Source: Alphaproteobacteria bacterium
Lineage (GTDB): Bacteria > Pseudomonadota > Alphaproteobacteria > ATCC43930 > CGMCC-115725
Direction: 5' to 3'
Assembly (NCBI GenBank): GCA_028866355.1
Contig: JAGWIH010000180.1
Location: forward strand, 1-5,046
Length of the DNA stretch: 5,046 nt
The position numbers were made by a program, and so were the translations under genes. Positions 1 to 4,760 of the stretch are shown piece after piece (the first letter of the stretch is position 1; each line of letters starts with the position of its first letter). The notes beneath the pieces were generated by a model, which was not told the DNA's origin, made no database searches, and was given only the letters and a program-made list of their open reading frames with translations.

Positions 1-884
1 GGCGAAACGGCGATCTCGGCCGCCTTGACGTTCTGCTCAAGCCATTTGCGGTGGCTCGTGCCCGGCAACGCGACGATGAACGGCCGGCGCGACAACACCC
101 AGGCCAGCGCGAGCTGGGCCGGCGTGCAGTTCTCCTTGGCCGCAAGCTGCTTGATCGTCGGCAATAACGAAACGTTGCGCGCGAGATTGTCCGCCGCAAA
201 CCGCGGATGGGCGCGTCGGCGGTCCTTCTCGCTCAAATCGTCGAGGCCGCCGATCGTGCCGGTGAGAAATCCGCGCCCTAACGGGCTGTAGGCGACGTAG
301 CCGATGCCGAGCTCCTCGCAGGCCTGGAGCAAGCCGTCTTCGGCGTCGCGGGTCCACAACGAATATTCGGTTTGCAGCGCCGCCATCGGGTGCGCCTTGT
401 GCGCGCGACGCAAGGTCGCTGCCGATGCTTCGGAAATTCCCAGATGCTTGATCTTGCCTTGCTGCTTCAGCTTGACCATCGCGCCCACGGTTTCCTCGAC
501 GGGCACGTCGGTGTCGACGCGATGGATGTAATAGAGGTCGATCACGTCTTCGCCGAGCCGTTTCAGGCTTTTTTCGCAGGCTTCGATCACGTATTCAGGC
601 CGGCCGCACACCGATTGCTTGCCGTCGGGCGTCTGTAAATTGCCGAACTTGCTGGCGAGCACGACCCTATTGCGGCGCCCCTTGATCGCGCGGCCGACCA
701 GCTCTTCGTTCTTGCCGCCGCCATAGGCGTCCGACGTGTCGATCAGGTCGACGCCGAGTTCGACCGCGCGGTGGATGGTGGCGATGGCCTCATCGGGATC
801 CGGCTGGCCATAGATCGGCGTCATGCTCATGCAGCCGAGGCCGACGCACGACACTTCGAGCGAGCCGAGCTTCCGGCGTTTCAT
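1..884 (-). CDS. Aldo/keto reductase, C-terminus cut off by window edge
   Basis: Predicted cytoplasmic NAD(P)H-dependent oxidoreductase of the aldo/keto reductase superfamily, acting on aldehydes or ketones; the substrate cannot be read from sequence. Translation from the ATG at 884 gives 294 codons with no stop, opening MKRRKLGSLEVSCVGLGCMSM, the usual start of this group. The TIM-barrel catalytic tetrad is intact: D49 and Y54 (LIDTSDAYG), K79 (ASKFG) and H121 (YYIHRVD). Other family blocks follow: LGISEAS, the LQTEYSLW segment, and GYVAYSPLGRGFLTG. The C-terminal part reaches ALPGTS, which belongs to the cofactor-phosphate region. Relatives are about 325-330 residues long, so some 30-35 residues lie outside the window. 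The start is fixed by a strong Shine-Dalgarno (GGGAGGTGG) 2-5 bases upstream. The gene is divergent from the CYTH-CHAD gene. Family assignment is very secure; substrate and gene name are not. Confidence 0.96.
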   Translation of the reverse strand, partial: MKRRKLGSLEVSCVGLGCMSMTPIYGQPDPDEAIATIHRAVELGVDLIDTSDAYGGGKNEELVGRAIKGRRNRVVLASKFGNLQTPDGKQSVCGRPEYVIEACEKSLKRLGEDVIDLYYIHRVDTDVPVEETVGAMVKLKQQGKIKHLGISEASAATLRRAHKAHPMAALQTEYSLWTRDAEDGLLQACEELGIGYVAYSPLGRGFLTGTIGGLDDLSEKDRRRAHPRFAADNLARNVSLLPTIKQLAAKENCTPAQLALAWVLSRRPFIVALPGTSHRKWLEQNVKAAEIAVS

Positions 885-974
885 CGCCACCTCCCTTGAT
901 TTTTGCGGAGCGCTATCGACGCAACACGCACGATTGAGCGCGCGAATTATAAGGAAAAATGCCCCACTTGCCAG
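885..974 (-). promoter_or_regulatory. Promoter and ribosome binding site of the aldo/keto reductase gene
   Basis: Read on the minus strand, a perfect TATAAT lies at 951-946, about 60 bases before the ATG at 884. The -35 position is weak: TGGCAA at 973-968 with a 16-bp spacer. The Shine-Dalgarno GGGAGGTGG is at 895-887. The -10 hexamer lies in the 118-bp gap between the two divergent starts, while any -35 would sit just upstream of the CYTH-CHAD ATG at 1003. The -10 and the ribosome site are seen directly; promoter function is inferred. Confidence 0.55.
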
Positions 975-1002
975 ACCCGAATCAGCACGCGAAGCTAGCA
1001 CC

Positions 1003-2580
1003 ATGGCCGAAAACAAGGCACCCGCTCCGGCGGTCACCGCCGCCGAAATGCGCTATGCGCTGGCGCTCGTCGTCGCGCCGGAAGATGCCGCACGGCTGAA
1101 ACGCAGCGGCGTGCTGCGTGGCGGCCAGCTGAGCCAACGGCGGATCACCAGTACCTATTACGACACGCACAAAAACGAGTTGCAGCGCCGGACGTTGGCG
1201 TTGTCGGTGCAGCGTGAAGGCCGGCGCGTGCTCGAAACGCTCGAAGCCATGCCCGGCTTCGCCGCAGCGAACGGCGAACGGCCGATGTGGCAGACGCCGT
1301 TGACACGTCCAGTTCCGGACTTAAAGCTGCTGGCGAAAGTCGACGGCATCGGCAAACTGGAAGACGAGCCGTTGAGACCGGTGTTCACCTGCCGGCTACG
1401 GCGGAGCCGCACCGTGCTCGAGCCGGACGGCGCGGCGGTCGCGCTCTCCTTCGACGAAGGCGAAATCCGAACGCGCGGCGGCCGCAAGCTGCCGGTCTCC
1501 GAGATCGAGCTTGAGCTGCAACAGGGAACGCCACGCGCCGTCTTCGCCCTTGCCAATGCGCTTGCCGATGAAGCGCCGGTGCGCGTCGAAATGCGCAGCA
1601 AAGCGGTCCGCGGTTACGCCCTGGCCAAGCGCGCCGAACCGCGCGACGCGTCGGCGGCGACGCGGTTCGGCGCGGTCGACCTGCATCGCGGCATGGCCGC
1701 CGAAGACGCGCTGGCCGTCATCCTGCGGCGGTGCCTGGCGCATCTCCTGGCGAACGAAGCGGCGGCGCGCGCCGGCAAGGAAGAGGGCGTCCACCAGATG
1801 CGCGTCGCGCTTCGTCGCTTGCGCGTCGCGCTGCAGCTGTTCCGGTCGATGCTTCCGGAAGTGGAACGCAGCTGGGTGAGCGGCGAAGTCAAATGGCTGG
1901 CGAGCGCCCTGGGTCGCGCACGCAACTGGGACGTCGTCAATGGCCTGATCCGGCGCGTGCGTACCGGCATGGTTGACGATCCCGATCTCGCCGCACTGGG
2001 GCACGCCGCCGAGCGCGAGCGCCGCCGCGCCTACGATGCGCTGCGTGGCGTGCTGGCGACCCGACGCTATATGCAGTTCACGCTCGGCCTGATGGGATGG
2101 ATCGAAACGCGCGCCTGGCGACGACCCGGCGCGCTGGAGACGTCGATCCTACAGGTCTCGATCGTCGGCAAGCTCGCCGACGAGGTCCTCGAACGGCGCT
2201 ATCGCAAGGCGCGCGGCCGCGCACGCAACTTCGATCGGCTCGGCACCGTCGGCCGCCATCGGCTGCGCATCGCGCTCAAGAAAATCCGCTATGCCGCCGA
2301 ATCATTTGCGTCGATCTATGCGAACAAAGCTGTCCACCGGTATGTCAAGCACGTGGAAACGCTACAAGACGGTCTCGGGCAGCTCAATGACATTGCCTCG
2401 TCCGAGCGGCTGCTGCGGAATCTGGTGCAGCGGCGACCGTCGCAGGCGCTGATCCGCGCCGACGCCTTGGTGCGCGGATGGTGCGCCCATGTCGCGCTCG
2501 AATGCGAACCCGCCCTGAAAAAAGGGCTCAAGCGGTTGAAAAAGGCCGAGCCATTCTGGCGCCGGCCGGCTAAGGATTGA
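1003..2580 (+). CDS. CYTH-CHAD domain protein (triphosphate tunnel / polyphosphate-binding family)
   Basis: A 525-residue soluble protein with an N-terminal CYTH domain (about 12-207) and a C-terminal CHAD domain (about 222-515). CYTH domains are triphosphate-tunnel enzymes such as inorganic triphosphatases; CHAD is a histidine-rich helical domain known to bind polyphosphate. CYTH marks seen: STYYDT at 50-55, LRPVF at 124-128, FDEGEI at 150-155, EIELEL at 167-172 and SKAVRGYAL at 199-207. The usual N-terminal ExExK signature is not recognisable (EMRYALALVV at 15-24), and the later TLK lysine reads TLE (79-81), so catalysis may be lost or altered. CHAD marks: VHQMRVALRRLR with H264 and R267, LGRARNWDV at 303-311, a second repeat HRLRIALKKIRYA with H419 and R422, and LQDGLGQLND at 454-463. 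The C-terminus is strongly basic (KKGLKRLKK). The frame stays open back to an ATG at 823, but that would overlap the divergent reductase and adds no family-like sequence, so I chose ATG 1003. Its ribosome site is weak. The overall family is secure; activity is not. Confidence 0.93.
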   Translation: MAENKAPAPAVTAAEMRYALALVVAPEDAARLKRSGVLRGGQLSQRRITSTYYDTHKNELQRRTLALSVQREGRRVLETLEAMPGFAAANGERPMWQTPLTRPVPDLKLLAKVDGIGKLEDEPLRPVFTCRLRRSRTVLEPDGAAVALSFDEGEIRTRGGRKLPVSEIELELQQGTPRAVFALANALADEAPVRVEMRSKAVRGYALAKRAEPRDASAATRFGAVDLHRGMAAEDALAVILRRCLAHLLANEAAARAGKEEGVHQMRVALRRLRVALQLFRSMLPEVERSWVSGEVKWLASALGRARNWDVVNGLIRRVRTGMVDDPDLAALGHAAERERRRAYDALRGVLATRRYMQFTLGLMGWIETRAWRRPGALETSILQVSIVGKLADEVLERRYRKARGRARNFDRLGTVGRHRLRIALKKIRYAAESFASIYANKAVHRYVKHVETLQDGLGQLNDIASSERLLRNLVQRRPSQALIRADALVRGWCAHVALECEPALKKGLKRLKKAEPFWRRPAKD

Positions 2581-2597
2581 GGCCGAAGCCGGCCTCA
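2578..2597. terminator. Hairpin at the convergent gene junction, possible bidirectional terminator
   Basis: TGAGGCCG (2578-2585) and CGGCCTCA (2590-2597) form a perfect 8-bp stem around the loop AAGC. The left arm begins with the TGA stop of the CYTH-CHAD gene. The right arm ends with the complement of the TGA stop of the opposing 83-residue gene. There is no T-run on either side, so it is not a classic intrinsic terminator. It could pause polymerase, block 3' exonucleases or act with Rho. The pairing is seen directly; the function is inferred. Confidence 0.45.
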
Positions 2598-2846
2598 GCC
2601 GCGGAGCCAATCGCGCAACGGCAATGCGGCGGCAGTCGCCGCCAGAATGCCGAGCATGAGGAAGGTCATGTTGCCGTCAGCCGCCGCGATGCGCAGACAT
2701 ACCGCCGACAACAATGCTTCGCTGACGAATATGATCAGATCGACGACGAAGTTGCGCAGGACCACGTCGCCTTCGATGTCGCCGTCGAGTCGTCGACGAA
2801 GAAACAGGCGATGGCCCCAATGCGCGTCGGCTTTCATTGTCTTCAT
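2595..2846 (-). CDS. Small putative membrane protein, 83 aa
   Basis: I do not recognise a named family. The N-terminal 32 residues are charged and basic (HRLFLRRRLDGDIEGDVVLRN), followed by two hydrophobic stretches, about 33-56 (FVVDLIIFVSEALLSAVCLRIAAA) and 60-77 (MTFLMLGILAATAAALPL), and a short basic end (RDWLRG). This fits a two-helix inner-membrane protein with both ends in the cytoplasm. The reading frame extends further upstream, but the ATG at 2846 overlaps the TGA of the preceding 91-residue gene as ATGA. That points to translational coupling and explains the lack of a good ribosome site. M4 is an alternative start. It is the last gene of the cluster and converges on the CYTH-CHAD gene. 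A 214-codon plus-strand frame covers the same DNA but starts at a TTG and resembles nothing known. Confidence 0.68.
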   Translation of the reverse strand: MKTMKADAHWGHRLFLRRRLDGDIEGDVVLRNFVVDLIIFVSEALLSAVCLRIAAADGNMTFLMLGILAATAAALPLRDWLRG

Positions 2847-3118
2847 TGCAGGGCGCTCGTCGCTTTGGCGTGCCACATCTGCACCGCGAGAATCTGCAGG
2901 GCGAGCTGGCGGCGGCGTTCGCGTACGTCCGCGCTCGGCGGCGGCATCGGCGCGCCGTCCACCGAATGCATCAACGGCAGCGGCTCGACGTTCCACGGAG
3001 CCAAGTGCCGCATCCGCTGGCGGGCGATTTCGATATCGTCGTCGGGCAACGCCGGCGACCCGAAGTCGTGCGGAACGGTCAGTAAGCGCATGCTTACGTC
3101 GTCGCGGATGGTATCCAT
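2843..3118 (-). CDS. Hypothetical protein, 91 aa
   Basis: Not recognised. It is soluble in appearance, with no signal peptide or membrane segment. The N-terminal third carries an acidic DDD (26-28) in PALPDDDIEIARQRM and an HLAPW motif at 38-42. A proline-rich stretch (PMPPP, 57-61) links to an arginine-rich, probably helical C-terminus (RERRRQLALQILAVQMW, 66-82). A clear Shine-Dalgarno AGGAGG lies at 3135-3130, 11 bases before the ATG, slightly long but the best support for this start. M10 is an alternative start with no ribosome site. The gene follows the 78-residue gene by a 39-base gap and overlaps the next gene by ATGA, so all three are probably one transcript. Confidence 0.62.
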   Translation of the reverse strand: MDTIRDDVSMRLLTVPHDFGSPALPDDDIEIARQRMRHLAPWNVEPLPLMHSVDGAPMPPPSADVRERRRQLALQILAVQMWHAKATSALQ

Positions 3119-3157
3119 GACCGATCTATCCTCCTGTACGGCAACCGCCGCAGAGGC

Positions 3158-3394
3158 TCAGAGACCGTGTGCCGCCCGGATCGTGAATGTCGGGATATCG
3201 GGGAGTCTGATTTCCATGTGAACGCGGCGAGCGCCACGCCACAATTCGATGCCGTGGTAATGCGGCCGGTGCTCAAGCATGTCACGAGCCGTTTCGACAG
3301 CATCCTGTTCTTCCCGGCATTCGATCATTTCATCGGACCCGATTGAACCCGTCGAATCGAGGAAATAGCACCGGTACTGAACCAAGTTCACCAT
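3158..3394 (-). CDS. Small hypothetical protein, 78 aa, alphaproteobacterial type
   Basis: A small soluble protein with the pattern YRCYFLDSTGSI (7-18), MIEC (23-26), a helix-like acidic middle (EEQDAVETARDMLEHRP, 28-44) and GIELWRGARRVHMEI (48-62). From memory, this arrangement (YRCYFLD, then IE, then a helix, then hxxIELWxGxRxV) recurs in many uncharacterised 60-80-residue proteins of Bradyrhizobium and relatives; no function is known to me. The C-terminal 15 residues or so after the conserved core look like an extension. The ATG at 3394 is preceded by GAGGGGG at 3407-3401, six bases away, and translation from it begins just before the conserved YRCYFLD. An upstream in-frame GTG at 3457 adds nothing conserved. 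It is probably the first gene of the three-gene cluster. Confidence 0.75.
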   Translation of the reverse strand: MVNLVQYRCYFLDSTGSIGSDEMIECREEQDAVETARDMLEHRPHYHGIELWRGARRVHMEIRLPDIPTFTIRAAHGL

Positions 3395-3424
3395 AGCGAG
3401 CCCCCTCGCCGCGTCTTGACACGG

Positions 3425-3434
3425 CACGGCCGTG
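3425..3434. repeat. 10-bp perfect palindrome near the small-gene cluster start
   Basis: CACGGCCGTG is fully self-complementary and lies about 30 bases upstream of the start codon of the 78-residue gene. It could be an operator for a dimeric regulator or a chance event in GC-rich DNA. It cannot form a good RNA hairpin because it has no room for a loop beyond a 3-bp stem. Confidence 0.3.
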
Positions 3435-3461
3435 ACGCCGGGAATTTGGAGGCACACCCAT

Positions 3462-3529
3462 AGACCAACGCGGTCACGATGGTCTGGGCGGCGTTTCTTT
3501 TTTATTCGTGACCGCCCACGACGGCGGTC
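3462..3529. repeat. Cluster of interleaved inverted repeats with competing pairings
   Basis: GCGGTCACGA at 3470-3479 is the exact inverse of TCGTGACCGC at 3506-3515, a 10-bp arm pair with a 26-base loop. The same right arm also pairs in two other ways: GACCGCC (3510-3516) with GGCGGTC (3523-3529), loop of 6, and CCGCCC (3512-3517) with GGGCGG (3486-3491). In addition AGACCA (3462-3467) pairs with TGGTCT (3480-3485), enclosing the left 10-bp arm. These pairings exclude one another in part, or would form a pseudoknot. In the minus-strand orientation they would lie in the leader of the small-gene cluster, if transcription starts above 3529. The arms are seen directly; an RNA function is inferred. 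Confidence 0.5.
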
Positions 3530-3586
3530 GGTAGCAGCCTCCGGTTTCCGCGCAAACTGTGGGCTGCGGGGTAATATGGGTCAATG

Positions 3587-3611
3587 CGCCATGCCCTGAT
3601 GGCGGCCAGGG
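3587..3611. repeat. Interleaved inverted repeats downstream of the response regulator gene
   Basis: CGCCAT (3587-3592) pairs with ATGGCG (3599-3604), loop of 6. CCCTG in that loop (3594-3598) pairs with CAGGG (3607-3611). The two stems compete. They lie 52-76 bases past the response regulator stop and could be part of its 3' end, although no T-run follows on the minus strand. Confidence 0.35.
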
Positions 3612-3662
3612 AATCTACTGAGATAAAGCGTATGGCCGGTGGGAGATCGCGCTAAATGCGGG

Positions 3663-4316
3663 TTATTTCTCGGGCGAAACCAGGCCGTGCCGAATCGCAT
3701 AACGCACGAGCCCGGCGACGTCGTGAATGTCGAGCCGTTCCATCAGACTGGCGCGATGCGATTCAATCGTCTTCACACTGGCGTCCAGCAACTGCGCGAT
3801 CTGCTTGGACGATTTGCCTTCGGCGATCAGTTGCAGGATTTCACGCTGACGCGGTGTCAAAAGATCGAGCGAATTGGTCTGACCCTCGGCGCGATTGAGA
3901 TAAACGTCGATCACGTGCTTCGAAATCGCCGGACTTAGGAAGATTTCGCCGCGTGCGACGGCCTCGATCGCCATTTCGAGCTCGCGTGGAGCAGACCCTT
4001 TGAGGACATAACCCGAGGCACCCGCTCGCAGCGCCTGAAGCACGTGGCTCTCGTCCGCGTGCATCGACAGCATCACGACCCGCACCTGGGGATAGTCTTT
4101 GACCAGCCGGCGGGTCGCTTCCAGCCCATTGAGACTGGGCATCGCGATATCCATGAGCACGACGTGAGGCTGCAACTTGCCGGCATGCTCCAGCGCCTCG
4201 CGCCCGTCACCCGCCTCGCCGACGACCTGGATGCTCGGAAACTCGCCAATCAAGGATTTGAGGCTGGCGCGAATGAGCAAATGGTCATCGCACAGCAGGA
4301 TGCGGATCGGATTCAT
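3663..4316 (-). CDS. NarL/FixJ-family two-component response regulator
   Basis: A 217-residue cytoplasmic transcription regulator. The receiver domain (about 3-118) shows the acidic pair D10-D11, the phosphoacceptor D56 in VLMDIAMP, S84 in the VVMLSMH strand and K106 in GYVLKGS, so all key phosphorylation residues are present. A linker follows, then a LuxR/GerE-type helix-turn-helix at about 150-212: LTPRQREILQLIAEGKSSKQIAQLL and SVKTIESHRASLMERLDIHD. Length is normal for the family. The start is uncertain: ATG 4316 begins right at the conserved receiver sequence (MNPIRILLCDDH), whereas a TTG at 4328 would add four residues. Neither has a good ribosome site of its own, and a short leader ORF ends just upstream. 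The gene is divergent from the PAS protein at 4757, a plausible sensor partner. Target genes cannot be inferred. Confidence 0.96.
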   Translation of the reverse strand: MNPIRILLCDDHLLIRASLKSLIGEFPSIQVVGEAGDGREALEHAGKLQPHVVLMDIAMPSLNGLEATRRLVKDYPQVRVVMLSMHADESHVLQALRAGASGYVLKGSAPRELEMAIEAVARGEIFLSPAISKHVIDVYLNRAEGQTNSLDLLTPRQREILQLIAEGKSSKQIAQLLDASVKTIESHRASLMERLDIHDVAGLVRYAIRHGLVSPEK

Positions 4317-4324
4317 CGTCGCGC

Positions 4325-4354
4325 TCAAGCGTCGCTGGCGCCAACGAACCTCAC
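4325..4354 (-). promoter_or_regulatory. Possible 9-codon leader ORF before the response regulator
   Basis: On the minus strand, GGGGAGGG (4366-4359) is the only good Shine-Dalgarno upstream of the response regulator. It sits 4 bases before a GTG at 4354 that opens a 9-codon frame (MRFVGASDA) ending in TGA at 4327-4325. That TGA overlaps the alternative TTG start as TTGA and ends 8 bases before the ATG at 4316. Ribosomes finishing this frame could reinitiate on the regulator gene. The peptide has no run of one amino acid that would suggest amino-acid attenuation. Coupling is inferred. Confidence 0.35.
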
Positions 4355-4378
4355 GGCACCCTCCCCGGAAGAAAAAAC

Positions 4379-4384
4379 ACTATA
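4379..4384 (-). promoter_or_regulatory. Candidate -10 element of the response regulator gene
   Basis: TATAGT on the minus strand (4384-4379) matches the TATAAT consensus at five of six positions. The best -35 is TTTAAT at 4408-4403 with an 18-bp spacer, which is weak and may need an activator. The transcript would start near 4372, just ahead of the GGGGAGGG site. Confidence 0.35.
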
Positions 4385-4459
4385 GGCGCTGGCATGAGCA
4401 AGATTAAACCGCAGCCGTCATGGGTCGGAAAGCGTCATTGAATCGATCGTTTATGCGGA

Positions 4460-4491
4460 TTTTCCCACCCTGAAATCAGGTTTTCCCTGAT
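4460..4491. repeat. TTTTCCC direct repeat with CCTGA/TCAGG inverted repeats
   Basis: TTTTCCC occurs at 4460-4466 and again at 4481-4487, 21 bases apart, about two helical turns. ATCAGG (4475-4480) is the inverse of CCTGAT (4486-4491) around TTTTC. A further CCTGA at 4469-4473 is the inverse of the same TCAGG. The spacing on one face of the helix and the position between a regulator gene and a sensor-like gene suggest a binding site, perhaps for the response regulator itself. This is inference from arrangement only. Confidence 0.4.
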
Positions 4492-4529
4492 GAGCCGAGA
4501 CTCCGGCGGCGTTTAAACTCGCGGCACGG

Positions 4530-4760
4530 TTGGTTCGCGCAAGGTACCGGGGGATGATTGGTTGGCGCTGGCAGAATAGGACAGGAGTTACGACCCACCT
4601 GAACAAGCTGGGCGGTGCCGCAGCGCGAAATTGCATACGGGTGCAATACGCCGACGGCGAGATCATATTTCAATCGCGCTATAGCTCTAAGGCCTTGCGG
4701 GATTATTTTGGGACGCAAGGTCAGCGCGCAAAGGACAAGGGCAGCGTCGGCGACCAATGA
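4530..4760 (+). CDS. Doubtful small ORF, 76 codons, overlapping the PAS gene start
   Basis: Not recognised. The frame opens with TTG at 4530, with no ribosome site, and ends with a TGA that overlaps the PAS start as ATGA. Its C-terminal half reads IRVQYADGEIIFQSRYSSKA, then LRDYFG, and looks more protein-like than the first half. Third codon positions are only about two-thirds G or C by my count, lower than the flanking genes look, and the palindrome at 4630-4647 lies inside it. For: the ATGA overlap would explain why the PAS gene lacks a good ribosome site. Against: poor start, low third-position GC, no family. More likely a chance frame. Confidence 0.22.
   Translation: MVRARYRGMIGWRWQNRTGVTTHLNKLGGAAARNCIRVQYADGEIIFQSRYSSKALRDYFGTQGQRAKDKGSVGDQ
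4630..4647. repeat. Spaced palindrome, candidate operator upstream of the PAS gene
   Basis: ATTGCA (4630-4635) and TGCAAT (4642-4647) are perfect inverse 6-bp arms around TACGGG, an 18-bp dyad typical in size for a dimeric helix-turn-helix regulator. It lies 109 bases upstream of the PAS protein start. No known regulator is assigned. Confidence 0.38.

Larger units (their letters stand above)
3395..3662. other. Intergenic region between the response regulator end and the small-gene cluster
   Basis: No convincing gene lies in these 268 bases. The region follows the stop of the response regulator and precedes the ribosome site of the 78-residue gene, both on the minus strand, so it should hold a transcript end and the cluster promoter. 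I found no clear -35/-10 pair. It is rich in inverted repeats (3425-3434, 3462-3529, 3587-3611) and has one T-rich tract on the plus strand (TTTCTTTTTTATT, 3494-3506). Confidence 0.6.
4355..4756. other. Divergent regulatory region between response regulator and PAS protein
   Basis: About 400 bases lie between the two divergent starts. Part of the region is more AT-rich than the flanking genes (for example around 4400-4490). It holds the response regulator promoter candidate, a CCTGA/TCAGG repeat cluster, an 8-bp palindrome GTTTAAAC (4511-4518), a spaced palindrome at 4630-4647 and one doubtful small ORF. I found no convincing -35/-10 pair for the PAS gene on the plus strand. Minus-strand frames of 71 and 93 codons here look like chance frames. 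Confidence 0.55.

Noticed and set aside
25..638. Plus-strand frames and a 106-codon minus-strand frame inside the aldo/keto reductase
   Set aside because: They are shadows of the reductase frame, whose catalytic residues are intact through this stretch.
823..1002. N-terminal extension of the CYTH-CHAD protein from an ATG at 823
   Set aside because: It runs antisense through the start of the aldo/keto reductase and adds 60 residues without CYTH-like sequence; ATG 1003 sits just before the domain.
959..1099. 46-codon frame from ATG 959 preceded by AAGGA
   Set aside because: It runs out of frame into the CYTH-CHAD gene, the ribosome-like site is only about 3 bases from the ATG, and the product is arginine/proline-rich nonsense typical of a shifted GC-rich frame.
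1158..2004. Long minus-strand frames (147, 202 and 118 codons) inside the CYTH-CHAD gene
   Set aside because: They are antisense shadows of a well-conserved GC-rich coding region, with no recognisable domains and no ribosome sites noted.
2577..3221. 214-codon plus-strand frame opposite the three small genes
   Set aside because: It starts with TTG overlapping the CYTH-CHAD stop and has low-complexity Ser/Arg/Ala content. The opposite strand has well-placed ribosome sites, an ATGA overlap and a family-like protein.
3416..3503. Plus-strand small RNA from TTGACA (3416-3421) to the T-run at 3494-3503
   Set aside because: No -10 box at a proper spacing (the nearest, GAATTT, is 20 bases away), and only weak stems end directly before the T-run.
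4451..4757. Minus-strand frames of 71 and 93 codons in the divergent region
   Set aside because: No ribosome sites and no family resemblance; they cover the repeats and look like chance open frames.
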